Below, one piece after another: positions 1-12,197 of a stretch of 64,000 nucleotides of DNA. The position numbers and the translations under genes were made by a program. Source of the stretch: Cenococcum geophilum 1.58 (taxonomy: Eukaryota > Ascomycota > Dothideomycetes > Gloniales > Gloniaceae); contig KV748182.1 in NCBI GenBank assembly GCA_001692895.1, forward strand, positions 3,042,341 through 3,106,340, read 5' to 3'. The notes beneath the pieces were generated by a model that worked only from the letters and a program-made list of their open reading frames with translations, did not search any database and was not told where the DNA came from. Positions within the stretch are counted from its first letter, which is position 1, and every line of letters starts with the position of its first letter.

Positions 1-47
1 CCGCAGATGCTATGGAAATTCCCTGTATCACCGCCTGTTCTTTCAGA

Positions 48-2378
48 ATGCCGGGGAAACGATTTCTGACAAATTTCTTTGCACCCGTCCTTTTGTCCTG
101 TACACTTGTCGAGGCATCCTCGGCTAGTAATTGCAAGTGTGCATGTCATTCCAAATATCTACTGTAACTCCACCCTGCTATTCATAACACTTCACTCAGA
201 CTCCCCAAAGCTCTTGCTGGCCTTCTGCTACTGAATGGTCTACCTTTAACAACACTATTTCTGGAAGGCTCGTTCGCGGGGTTCCCCCGGCATCGGTTTG
301 TTATCCTACGGAGCCTAATTACAACGAGACTGATTGCAACTATGTTCGCTCTCAATGGTTCAATTCGACATTTCACGCAGATGACCCTATAAGCATTGAC
401 TATCCGATATGGGCGAACGATTCCTGCAATCCCATTTTTCCGAATGGAACAAGTGTGACAGGGGATCCAGCAGCTGGTAGTAGAGGATGCACTATTGGAG
501 AGTATCCTGTGTACGTGGTGAATGCGACTGAAGCAGACCATGTCAGCACGGCGCTGAAATGGGCGGATCAGAAGAGTGTCAGAGTGGTAGTTAAGAACAC
601 TGGCCATTCTTATCCTGGAAGGTAAACTCTAAACTTTCTAAAATACCAGAATAGTTGGACTAAGCGTCAGTAGGAGTACGGGCTATGGCAGTTTATCGTA
701 AGCACTCCCCTAGATACTCAATAACCGAGCATATAGTTTGTTCGAAAGGCCATACACTGATACCCTCTATAGGATATGGATGCATAACTTCCGAGGAGTC
801 ACATTTAATAAGAAATTCCAGTCAAAATCTTGCCTAATCAGTGGCACACATATGGCTGCTATCATCTCTGCCGGCGAAACAGGTTTTACTGTACTTACTG
901 AGATGGCAAAGCACAATGCAGTTGTTGTCGTAGGTGGAAATCCAGTAGGCCTGCATAATCAATTTGTTCCAGTTGCAAACTTAACTTACATTTTTAAGGA
1001 TGTGGGCATCATGGGTTGGTTTACTGGAGGCGGCCACGGTTATCTATCCAGTACCTATGGCATGGGAGCAGACAACCTTCTCGAAGCAACCATCATAACA
1101 CCTAATGGGGATGTCGTCACTGCAAATGCTTGCTCGCATATCGAGCTATTTTTTGCGATCCGCGGTGGCGGCGGGGGAACTTATGGTGTGGTCATCGAAG
1201 CAGTGATGAGAGCATATCCCTCTCCAAAATCCGCCATTCACAACCTCCAGGTAGGATCAAAGAACTCTAACATATCATCTGAATACTGGGAACTGATGGC
1301 ATACATCCACTCCGAGTTGCCCCGCCTTAAAAACGGTGGCATGCAAGGTTACTATTACATGGTAGGGCCTCCACTAGCTCCAACACTGTCATTGCTGTGG
1401 TCATTTTATCTTTATGATAAACCAAATGGAACTGCAGAGGCTCTATTTGCCCCAATTGCAGCAAGGCTGAGCAATGCCTCGAGTTATTTTATCTACAAAG
1501 CCTCAGTCGATACTGCATCTAACTTCTATGACGCATATCTTACCACGGCTAGTAACGAACCGGTAGCTACTGGCGGGTCGGCTTACGGGTCACGATTACT
1601 ACCAGAGCGCGCTCTGGTTGATATGGCTCTTGTTGCGAAAACATTTGAAAAGATTGGGCCGTCGCCAAATATTTTGAAACCAAGTGTATGTCATGATTCC
1701 CCCATTATTCTTCTGTTGGTCTCAAGTGGCACTCGTGGCTTCTTTAGTGGAGCCGTTCGTCTCCTTTTACCTTATAATATCTCATTCCGCATTCTAATAA
1801 TAATTTGACAGGGAGTTTTCTTTAACACCCTCCTCCTTGGTCACCTGGTAGCCAACAGCGGCAATCGCGGCCTTGACATTGGCATGAATCCTGCATGGCG
1901 TGACGCGGTTGTTCATTTTGTAATTTGGGAGAGATGGGTTGACGGAATGCCACAAACACTAATTGAGAATGTTTACAATGATATCACATTCAATAAAACC
2001 TATGCGCTCAAGCAGCTAGCGCCGGATGGAGGAGCCTATTTTAATGAAGTACGTCCGCTCCTAAGGCTTTGGCCTTCGCTGTGATGAGGATTCCCTTCAT
2101 ACAACTTTCAGTGTCATCAATGGAAGGAGTCAATCCTATTCCAAGGCTAACAGTTCTAGTGCGACTCGTACGAGCCAGACTGGCAGTACTCGTTCTTCGG
2201 CGCCAATTATCCGCGGCTAAGAAAAGTAAAGAAGCAGTATGATCCTAATGGTGTGCTCTGGTGTCGTCGCTGTGTCGGAAGCGAAGACTGGATTGAGCAG
2301 TCAGATGGGAGTCTCTGTCATACTACCTGGGTGAGTAATGCAGATGAAAGAAATCAAATTGGGATACTATACGCCTAG
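48..2378 (+). CDS. Secreted FAD-linked oxidase, berberine-bridge-enzyme-like (VAO/PCMH family), six introns
   Basis: Predicted exons: 48-163, 211-621, 674-697, 773-944, 999-1685, 1812-2048 and 2160-2378, giving about 621 residues, normal for fungal BBE-like oxidases. All introns are GT-AG and 47-126 bp; the 945-998 intron is in frame and is inferred from the family alignment. The first donor is uncertain (137 or 164, acceptor 210). The N-terminus reads as a signal peptide ending near residue 26 (start MPGKRFLTNFFAPVLL). Visible motifs are CWPS near the mature start, NTGHSYPGRS with the His (about 171) expected to bind FAD covalently, GWFTGGGHG, GGGGGTYGV, and a C-terminal YDPNGVLW plus GSEDW. 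The second attachment Cys of bicovalent relatives is absent, so mono-covalent FAD is likely. Members oxidise alcohols, sugars or secondary metabolites; the substrate here is unknown. Only 47 bp precede the ATG, so the promoter lies outside. Base composition is balanced with no RIP damage. An RIP-mutated hAT starts 215 bp downstream. Confidence 0.9.
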
Positions 2379-2592
2379 TATTTTGTTGGTAAAAACACGA
2401 TCTTCATATTTCTTTGTGAAATTTTGTACCTCTTATTGTCGTTATGCAAAATTTTCGATAAATTGATGGCTTTTTTTTTGTTGTTTATGAAAGCAGCCAA
2501 AGGTGTGTATTTCAAAACGGAGCCATATGTTCGCAACCGGATCAAGTTCTATTATGCCTATAAACCCTCAGTGAAACTAATGTCGACAGCGG
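2379..2592. other. 3' flank of the oxidase gene
   Basis: This is normal-composition sequence between the oxidase stop and the first transposon terminus. It should contain the 3' UTR. A 61-codon frame at 2424-2609 crosses into the transposon end and has no recognisable features, so I do not call it a gene. Confidence 0.6.
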
Positions 2593-5535
2593 TGGCAATA
2601 ATCAGTTGATTAGCTACATTGATTATAATTATCATATAATTATAACTAATATAATCGGAATTAAGGTTCTAATTATATTATATAATTATAATTATATAAT
2701 TACCTAGGGCAAGAAGGGGAGGAAGTAGTAAGCAGTAGTTTAGTTAATTTGGCGATTATTAGTAGATATACCGCGGCACTTTTAAAATATAAAAAAGGCA
2801 CTAGAATATATATAAATAAAAGCCGTACGCGCTCCCGTTAAGGTACTTAAGTATAGCACTATATTCTATTGTTCCTTATTATTAACGCCAACCTCCATTA
2901 CTACTACTACCCCCCTAAAACCTACCAACGATACCTTTTTTACCCCTTAATCGCACCTATATCTAAAAGCGCTAATATTAAAAAGAAGAAAACGCGGGTT
3001 CTAACCTTAGTAAGTATAATTCACGCGAGTTTAATAACGTGACGCTTACGCGCAATAACTCTTACTACTAAGTTAGTATATTAGAAGAAAAGTGTAAGGA
3101 GTTACGCAAGGATAAGGAGCTCTAGTTCTATACCCTTAAGAAGCCTCCTAAGGGCTTACTAAAATAAAGGAATTTAAACTAAGAACTCTTCTATTATAAA
3201 AGATGTATCCTAAAAGCCTTTAGCAATACTACTTATTTTTAACGTTATTTAAAAGGCCAGCACGGAATTTATATTAAATTAAAGCACTTAGAAGTTAATA
3301 TTAAGGCAAAAGCTATACTTAGAGCTCTATTTAAGAAATAGGTAAAGTAATAGGTTAAAGAACTAGACCTAAAGGCTATAAAGATCCTTAAAGAACTTAT
3401 TAATAAACACGCCTTTTTTTAACGCCCTTTACTCCTTATTATTACCTAAACTCTTCCTTATATAATTTTTAAATATCTAGAGTTTAGGGCCTTTTTATAC
3501 GTTTATAACTATACGCTTACTAATAAAGGAGGCCTTCTTTATAAATTACGTAGATTAGTGCCTCTTTTTATTAGTAAGACATTCGTTATATATAAAGAGA
3601 TACTTAAAGAAAAGCTTAAAAAGGCCCTATTAAAGCTACACTTTACTATTAACTACTAGACGTCTTTAAATAAAAAAGCCTACTAAGCTATTACTATTTA
3701 TTTTATAAATAAATTCGGCTAAATATTAAAGGCTATACTAGCTTTAAGGGAATATAAAAAGGAATACGGTAGTAAGCAGTAAGTAGAGGTACTGCTTAAG
3801 ATAATTAGTAAGTATAAGATTAAGAAGAGTTATATTAGTTATATTACCAGTAAGCTTTAATTAAGCGCCTTTACCTTTACTTAATTCTCTACTAACTCTA
3901 CTATGTAAAGGTAATAATTACGGTAGTAATAATAAACTCTATTAGTTTATTTAAAACCGCTTTAAAATAGGACGCCGTTTAGTACAGAATTTAATATATT
4001 AGCTATATTATTAACCTCGCTATATAAGCCTTTCTATTATATAAAGATAAAGAAGCCGTTAAGGTTGCAATTTAGGTAGTAGAGAAACTCTAGTATAAAA
4101 AGCAACGCCTTAATATTTATTTAGAATATAAGTATAATTAGAATAAGGCTACGCAGGCTAAATAGCAAGAGATTAGAGCGCTTAGAAAGATATATAATAT
4201 TACCGTCTAGTTAAGATATTTAACTAAGTGCTATTAGGCCTTTTTTAAGCTCGTAAAGAAGATACTTAAATATAATAACGATACTAGATAGAATTCGTGG
4301 CTTGTTATACTAGAGTCGGCAATTAACCTTAAAAACTAAATTTAAGTCTTTATTAATAAGAATTATAAACTTATATTAAAGAATAACCTTAATTCTAATA
4401 AATGGGAGACTATCTATAAAATAATTAATATACTATAGTCTTTAAAGATATAATAGAGGCTTTAAAAGGTAATAAAACGACTCTTAATAAGGTTCTTTAA
4501 AGTATAGATTTCCTTATTAATTACGTTAAAAATAAGTAGGAAGAATACGCCGCTAATTAGACCCTCTTAGCGTCTCTATTAACAATAGGGTTTACCTTTA
4601 ATAAGCACTACTAGCTAACTAATAAGACTCTTACGTACGTAGCGGCGCTACTCCTTAACCCTACTTATTAAAGAAAGTACTTTAATAATAACTAGTAGTA
4701 TTTAGAGCAGTGCTTAAAAGGGACGATTAAACGAGCGATTAATGCCGTATAAAAGCTATAGTAGAAGGAGTATAAATTTAAGCCTATTAATAGTAAGACG
4801 ATATAGTAGAAAGACCTAGATCTTATTAAAAACTTATATTTATGCTATAAGTATATTTAGGAACTTAAATAACAGTCTTTTAATAATAAATTTAAGCGCT
4901 TTATTAATATAAGCACTATTTTAATATTCTTAACATTACTAATATTTAGTTTTAATTTTATAGGAAACGTCTCTATAACTAATCGCTAATACTTCTCTTA
5001 GCTAGTGGCTTAAACCATCTTGATAAAGCCGCTATTTACGTCTCTTTCGCATAGCTATTAATATTTTCTCTATACTAACTATATTAGCTAAATCTAGTTT
5101 AATCCTTTTAGGCGTACGTTATATAATCTTATAGAAGCGTTTAAGCCTTAAAGTAATAGTAGTAGAATAAATAGAGTGCTTAAAGAGCTAGATTTGTAAG
5201 GCAGTTAAATTAGAAGGCTTAATAATAGTAAGTATCGCACTTAATATAAAGGCTATTTAAAAAAGGGCTTAATTAGGCGTAGGATAATGATTTAGGTAAT
5301 AATAAGGCAGGAGATAAGGATTTAGAGTATAAATAAACTCTAAAAAGCTATTGCCGACTTCCTAATACGGGAATTAGGTAGATACACAGTATTAAGTATT
5401 TTAGTAAAACTTCTAAGACACTCTTCTATATTAAAAGTCTCACTAACTTTTATATTAGGTAATTAAGGTATAATTATATAATTAATATTATTAATTAGAA
5501 TTAGGTCGGTAATTAGAATTATTTAATTATTGCTA
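2593..5535 (+). mobile_element. hAT DNA transposon, copy 1 of family hAT-B, RIP-inactivated
   Basis: The region is extremely TA-rich with CpG retained. The plus strand still shows hAT transposase hallmarks between stops: a BED-finger-like block near 3180-3280, a WTSPN-like catalytic-domain start near 3660, an RCIGHIINL-like block near 3980-4020, an LLNPT block near 4650, and the C-terminal dimerisation region near 5000-5215 ending with an ECLKS-like motif. The left end has tggcaataatcag; the right end is its approximate inverse (ttaattattgcta). The length (2.9 kb) equals that of hAT-B copy 2 once that copy's insertions are removed. The transposase frame contains dozens of TAA/TAG codons from RIP. 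No convincing 8-bp target duplication was found. It starts 0.2 kb after the oxidase gene. Confidence 0.8.
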
Positions 5536-6216
5536 AGGCCGAATGTCAATAAATACAGGTAACGCAATCCTTGTCCTTTATGTAGCTCATATATAGGCCT
5601 ACCTTATATATATGCATTTTAACTCTATAAATTATTTAATTAATAGTATCTTATTTGCTTACAAGCAATTAATCAATCAATCTCGATTGGGTCCACTTAA
5701 TTGTTAGTAAATTTACTCGCCATCTTAACAATAAAAGCCACAACGATAAACTATTAAATCGTTAACTTCATTATCAAAATCATGTCCTCTATCGATTAAA
5801 CTATGCTTTCTAATTATATACGAATCGAAAATGGGATTTAGAAGGCCATCGTCGCGCTTTGCTAGCGGGAAAAACCAAACTTCCTTAAAGCGCGTCACGT
5901 TAATTTAACGTTCTTTATTAAATGCTTTAAATAAGGTAGAAAGACGTAAATCTTATATAGAAAGACCTATATCTAGCCGAAAGCTTAATAAGAAGAAGTT
6001 ATAGTCTATACTTATCTTAATTATCTATATAAGCTTAAAACGTCAGCCTAAATATCGATAGTAGTTAGTACTACTAAAAGTGTTCTTACTTATAGCTAGC
6101 TTAAATTCCTAACTCCACTTTACCTACTTAGTAGTTATAGGCTATTATACTTTCTTAGACGTTATTAAAGGTATAAAAGGTAGAAATAAAAGCCTATTAA
6201 ACTTAAATAGAAAATT
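5536..6216 (+). mobile_element. Pogo/Fot1-like (Tc1/mariner) transposase N-terminal fragment
   Basis: A frame from ATG 5782 begins MSSIDQTMLSNYIRIENGI and continues with a helix-turn-helix-like AIVALLAG stretch and basic blocks (GRKT, RRYQRYKR). These resemble the N-terminal DNA-binding half of pogo/Fot1 transposases. The frame is riddled with stops outside the first ~60 codons. The catalytic DDE/D half is missing: the sequence is cut by a Gypsy-A LTR at 6217. The upstream 250 bp (5536-5781) may be the transposon's 5' non-coding part. The family call rests on overall resemblance by eye and is tentative. Confidence 0.5.
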
Positions 6217-7770
6217 TATAACGTAATAAAGTCTTACAGGAAATACTACAATAGACTTAATAATAGGCTAAGTATATAGGTAAATAAGAAGTTAATAACG
6301 TCAATATAACTAGCAGAGTGGTTGCCTAATAGATTAACTCTAATTATATTTTAAGATTTACTATAAAAAATAGAACTATCTAGGTAGAGACTATCCCTTA
6401 ACCCGTTAAAATTGGTCCTTACGGTATCGATAAGAGCCTACTAATCAAACCAGTTAAATTAAGCAGCCGTTCTTAGAAATACGAAGCCTTTGACTTTATT
6501 AAGAACAATGTTCCGCACGGACCACTTATGCTAAGGGCCTTGACGGGTTAAGGGATAGTCCTTTAAATATATAATCTAACTCCTAGGAAATGTACTTACT
6601 AGTAGTATATTAATACGTTAGTACGTTATATATACTTATATACTTATATACCTACATACTAAGTTATAATCTTATAACTTATTATATAACTTAGCTACTC
6701 TTTATCCTATAGCTTAATTAGTTCTAATGCCTCCTATATTATCTTAACTAACCTATTTATATCTCTTCTTAATAATTCTACTACTACTAATATAAGGTCT
6801 GTAATACCATCTCCCTCCTTTTTATCTCTATCCTTAAAGACATCTCCTATCTCTAAATTATTAATTAGAGGTATAGTATTTCCCTCTTTAATTTAATAAC
6901 CTTCTTAATTTATAATACCTTTTATTAGATCCTTATTATCTAATTATTATAATTGGCTGGTAACTACTATACTATTACTTAGTAAATTTATACCGTCCTA
7001 TTCTCATTATATAGAGAAAGTGCTAAAATATATTATAATCGCGGCTCCGTTTAGTTACCAACCTTCTTTATATACTAAGTATATAAAATTAAATAAACAA
7101 TCGTTTTATAATGTTTAATCTGTTTCTAATATATTTTATAGGCGTTTAGTACCTTATCTAATCTATTATAGAGTCTTATATTTAATCTAAGGCCTTTTAT
7201 CTTAAGGGCAAACTTACCTTAGCTCTTACTAAGGTATAAAAACTTTAAGATAATAGGGAGCGTATTTATGCTAAAGAGCGGCAAGTATTTAACGCTTAAT
7301 TAGCTAGTCATACTTAGCTACTCTGTCTTAAAAAGGGTTATAAGACGGGTTATTTAAAGGAGTGGCGTCTTACTAAATAAGGCCTTTATAAACTGGAAGA
7401 GGATAAAAAAGGGATTCTATTCTAATAGAGAGGGAAATAACTCTAAATACCTTAGTAGCTAATTCTTTTAGGTCCCCGTTAAGTAACTCGTTCTTTAATA
7501 ATCCTTTTTTATTAATATTACTTAACCCATTTTCTTCTAATACTCCTATACCTTTCTTATAGCATATTTTAGGTTCTCTAGTAGCTCTTAGGTAGTCTTA
7601 TTATAGCCTATTTGCTTTACTTTATACTATATTTTATTATCTATACCCTTATAATTAATAATCTTTAAAACCTACTGTTTATCTTCTTCTTGCCCTCTAT
7701 ATATATCTATCTTATAGACTAGTAGCTTAATATTCCTATATACTAGCTCTAGTATTACAATATACTATAT
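6217..7770 (-). mobile_element. Gypsy-A LTR retrotransposon fragment (3' LTR plus end of pol), fossil
   Basis: Positions 6217-6806 align with the Gypsy-A LTR seen complete at 24175-24595, after removing a 168-bp MITE inserted at 6391. Positions 6807-7770 match the internal sequence that follows that LTR in the minus-strand element at 24175-32019, including the stretch near 7540-7770 that is nearly identical to 25330-25565. The fragment stops abruptly at about 7770, where LINE sequence begins. It is heavily RIP-mutated and clearly dead, with dozens of breaks. Confidence 0.8.
6391..6558. mobile_element. Small MITE with TA target duplication, Tc1/mariner type
   Basis: A perfect 16-bp terminal inverted repeat (ctatcccttaacccgt and its complement) bounds 168 bp. 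The outer TA on each side reads as the target-site duplication, so the MITE proper is about 6394-6555 with tcccttaacccgt ends. It has no coding capacity. It interrupts the Gypsy-A LTR; without it the LTR has its usual ~421 bp. It keeps CpA/TpG better than its surroundings, suggesting it is young or single-copy. Transposition would need a transposase acting in trans; the pogo-like fragment next door is a possible but unproven relative. Confidence 0.8.
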
Positions 7771-9365
7771 AGAGTAGATAAACAGAAATGTATTATTAGA
7801 TAAAAAGCTGCTATAGCACTAAAACACGCCCATTAATCCTCTAATTAAAAAATAACCATCTCCAATTAAACCCACAGCATATTATTCCCTAGAACTAATA
7901 TATAGTATAGCTAAAAGGCCTACGCGATATAGGAGGATCGTAGCAGACTTAAAGGATAGACGCTGTATAGAAAACTACAATACTACAACAAACCTAATAG
8001 GGGGCGATATAATTACAACAACTAAAGGGCAACGACTAGAGATAGTAGAAACTAATAAACCTTCTAAAAGATATTAAGAAAGATCTTAAAAAAGGGAGGT
8101 AATAAATATTTACGTATAGGGGTAGTGCGGGTAGCTTAATAAGTAGGCTAAATTGCTTAGGAGCTTTAGATAAAGTATAATAGAAACTAAAATGCAGTAT
8201 AGAATAGCCTTAGACGTATTAAGGACGCTATAGAATTATAGGGAATACTAGCAGTATAGGCAGTAAAGCTATTATAGGCTAATATTATTATAAGCGCCTA
8301 ACTAGTAACCCTCTAGCGTATACCTAGCGTAGTACTAGTTAGAGCTATAGTTAGGGTTAGAATACTAAAGGTAGTAGGCGCGGAACTAAAATAGATTCTT
8401 ATATTAATTAAAGCATATATACTAAGGGTAATAGTAGTAAGAGTTCTATATAGCGGAGATATAGAGGTTATACTCCCTAACTAGTAGGTAAAGGATTAAA
8501 GAGACACCCCTAAGTATAAGATCCTTTACTAAAATTACCTAGTTAAAGTTATAGGAGTACCCCTTAATATATAAGTAGAAAAAGTAAGTAAAGCACTATA
8601 AATATATAGCTTATTTAGAGGATTATAAAGGTTATATAGCTTAATAAAGAATATATAATATATATAGGGGAATTACTAGAGTTCTAAAGGGTTAAAACGC
8701 GCGGCACCTTAATAATTAGCCTACTAACCTAAGAGATATAAGCAATATTAGCCTATAAGGGAGTAGTTATAGATAGTCTTTAATATAAAGCCCGATTATA
8801 CTACTATAGAGTCTAAGTCTAATAATGCTTTAGATATTTATAGTAGGGATATACCTAAAGTGTATATAGGAGGATGCGAGGTGCGGAGAGTATACTAATA
8901 CCTATAATACTAAGGATAAGAGAGTTAGATACGTAAATTGCAGTAAAGAATATAAAGTATAGTAGAAGATAGTATATAAAACCTACTAGGTATACTTAGA
9001 AGCTACTAGGGAAAAATAAGCCTATCTATATTAGATTTTAGCTATATTATAGGGAAATATATATATAGAGAAGGAGATAAGCAGGATAAATAATAGTAGG
9101 TAGATAGTTGTATAATAGAAGAGAGCTAGGGTACCTACCCTAGTAGGAGAAGTATCTATCTAACTAATAGTAAAATAGGGTATAGGATATCTATAATGTA
9201 GTACTAATGCGGCTAGGGACCTATCTTAGTAGAGAATCCTAACTATAGCGGCTTTAGATAAGACGCCCTAAATATAAATAGAAAACACCTATAAGTCACT
9301 AAATAAGTTATTAAAGGGTTAATAATAGTATAATATAACTGCGGATACTTAAACTATAGAGTAAC

Positions 9366-9590
9366 TGTAAGGTAAGGATATAGATAGGGAGTCTAATAAT
9401 AGAATAATAGGTATATTGTATAGACAGAGACGAATCCTTAAGGGAAAAGGAGGAGTCTATATGCGAGGTAGGAAGGGTTTTCCCTAGATATATATAGCGC
9501 ACATACCTTATAGGCGAGTCACCCCTAGGTTACCCTAGGGTCGCCTATACCTTACAGCTATATAACTATCTACTTAGGTTTTACCTAATA
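9366..9590 (-). repeat. Gypsy-O left LTR (3' LTR in element sense)
   Basis: This 225-bp repeat matches 23115-23339 along its whole length. The differences are mainly C-to-T and G-to-A, as expected of RIP after insertion. It is flanked on its outer side by the target duplication gtaac. Confidence 0.9.
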
Positions 9591-9975
9591 ATGCCCCCCC
9601 CTTTAAAAAGGGTTGTCCCCAATCCTTTATATACTTAAGCCTTAATAAAACCCTATAAAAAACCTTAGTAAGGAAAAAATTTGGAGGGAAAAGAGCGTTT
9701 TAATTTTGTGTATAGAGAGATAGGTAGTATACCTACGCGGCGCGAAGATATTAAGGAACTTTAACTAGCGGTTAAAGTTATTTAATTAGTTAGATTTGCC
9801 TTGCTAAAACTCCCCTATATTTAACCGAGCTAGTAGCGATTTTATATACCTGGTATAGAAAATCCTAATTAGTTTATTTAATAGGTAGAGCTAGTAGAGC
9901 TTAATACTATTACCTAAATTTAGTAGACCAGAAATATTCTAAAAGCTTACTTATATAGGTAGGTCACTAGTACCT

Positions 9976-10200
9976 TATAGGTTAGTTATAGGTTATTTAT
10001 ATATAGCCAGATTTATAGACGGTAAAGCTATATATCTATTAAACACACTACTAACCCTACTTTAGCCTTACGCTATACCGGCGTAGCGCCGTATATACTT
10101 TATAGGTAGGTTATAGGTTACTTATATATAGCCAGGTTTAGGACAGTAAGGCTATATACCTATTAAATCCGCCGCTAATCTATGCTTTAGCCTTACGCGT
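9976..10200. repeat. Two-copy tandem repeat, ~125-bp period, in the Gypsy-O 3' region
   Basis: Blocks starting near 9976 and 10101 share, in the same order, a stretch like ttatatatagccag, then a run ending in ctattaaa, then tttagccttacgc. The second copy retains more C and G. It lies between the Gypsy-O left LTR and its integrase C-terminus, in apparently non-coding 3' sequence. Confidence 0.7.
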
Positions 10201-11775
10201 TATCTATATAGTATATATATAGAATAGTGTAAGTTATTAATATAGGTTACTACTAGCGGGTTACTAATAGGTGGTAAACCCTAGTTAAATAGACCCCGGT
10301 TATAAACGGGCCTATTCTCTAATATATAAGTAATCTGCTTAGCTAGTATAGAGTAATAAACTAGGTCTAAAAAGGGTGCTTTCTAAATTAAGCTTTATTG
10401 CTAGTATACGCCGTAGCCTCACTTATAAGTCACTAGCATTACTAGGTTATATTAGAGTGTAGCTTATATAGAATATTAATAAATTAAAACTTTACCCTAT
10501 ATATACGCCGCAGTTCTTATAGCAATTATTACTTATTCTTTAATTCCTTAGAATATCCTCTATTTTACTTTAATATAAGTTATATTTTAATAGCGGCGCT
10601 TACTTTTCGCCTGCGCTTCGGCTATAAGGCTAGGGTGTCCCGCTTATAGTACTTATCTAATAATTATTAATAATTCTTAAGTTCTATCTCGTATTTCCAT
10701 TTATTATACTTATTTAGCCATCCTAGCTATTTAATAAGGTACTATGGTTATCTAGCACAATCCTAGTAGGCAACAATTGCTTTTACTTCCTAGCTGCCTT
10801 CCTTAAGCTCTTTTATTGCTAGGGGTTAAAACCTAAGGCATAACCTATAAGGCTCTAGTAAGGAGATATAAAAGACTAGGTAGAGCCATGCTATAGTAGG
10901 TAGAAGCTCTAGCTTATATACTTACTGCCCTATATACTCTAGGATCTAAAACGGTCCTATAAACTTATAGTTAAGCTTTTTATAGGGACGTTTTGTGTAA
11001 ATATTCTTAGAGAAGAGTAGGACTCGTTTACTAACGGCGAAATGCTTAGCCAAATAGTAACGATTATAGTATTTTGCCTAAAGCTGTTAGGCGTATTATT
11101 AACGCCGCCGCTACCTTATATATAAGGCGTAGGCGTTATAAATACGTCTTTATAAGTTTAATATTTATTAACTTAGACCCCTCCTTACCTTATTAGGCGT
11201 CTTAAATACTATCTAGGACTCTATCCGGGACGTTTAGTAGCTAGCTATAGGCAAGCTTAATAAGGGAACGCTTTATTATGGTATAGACCTTAGAGTTATA
11301 GGTAAAGGCTACTTCTTTAAGTAGGAAGGCCTAGTTAGACTATTCCCAGTTTATAAATATATATAGGTATACCTTAAGCTCCTAGTTCTAATACTCTGTC
11401 TAACTATCTATTTACGGGTAAAATACGGTGCTAAGTTTATATTAAACGCGGAGATAGTAGTATATAGTGCTCTAGTACTTGCTTATAAATATACTACCCC
11501 TATTAGAGACGATATTATTTAGAGGTCCTATTTATATAAAGACTCTAAATAAGAGTTCTACGAGTTGTATAGCATTAATTATCTTATACACTAGATAGTA
11601 GCGCACTAGTTTTATAAAATAGTCTATAAGAATAAGGACGGAGTTATACTCTACGCTAGTAGGAGTCTTGGACTTTAGGAGATCTATAATAAAGTTAAGT
11701 AAATAATACTATTAGGCTTAGGTGGGGACCTAAAGAGGCTATAGCTTACTATAGGGTTTATAGCGACGCGATTTA

Positions 11776-12197
11776 TGTTACGGACGCTTTAAGTACAATG
11801 TTATAACTACTTGGAGAGGAGTCGGAAGAAGCTAGTTGGTTAATACAGGCACGGTCTAAGTTAGAACCCGTGGAACCATATAACGAGGAATAGTAAGCAA
11901 GGTCACGTGATGTGATCTATATAATCTGTATGATCTGCAAGATCTATAACAGAGCGAATAGAGTAGATAGAGCAAATAGAGTAATAACTTTCTTAGGAGT
12001 ACGGTTGTATATTTAAGGACCCTCAGTCCCTACCTAGATAGTTCCTTCCTCGTAGTAATTCTTAGAATACAATTAGAGTTAATCTATTGGGCAACCACTC
12101 CACTAGTTATTATTACGTTATTAACTTAATTTACTTTACCTATATACCTAGCCCAATAACGAACCCACCGTAGTACTTGCTACAAGGTTCCGTTATA
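11776..12197 (+). repeat. Gypsy-A element 1, 5' LTR
   Basis: This 422-bp repeat begins tgttacggacgc and has RIP-altered terminal bases at its 3' end. It carries the U3 subtype containing a gtcacgtgat stretch and repeated gatctgtataatc-like units, which are absent from the other Gypsy-A LTRs in the window. Confidence 0.92.

Noticed and set aside
182-607. 141-codon minus-strand reading frame
   Set aside because: It is the antisense shadow of exon 2 of the FAD oxidase, whose plus-strand translation matches the BBE family.
2424-2609. 61-codon plus-strand frame after the oxidase
   Set aside because: No motif; it runs from 3' UTR into the hAT-B terminus and is better explained as chance.
2593-5535. 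Outer 8-bp target duplication for hAT-B copy 1
   Set aside because: Flanks gacagcgg and aggccgaa do not match even after allowing for RIP transitions, so no duplication is claimed.
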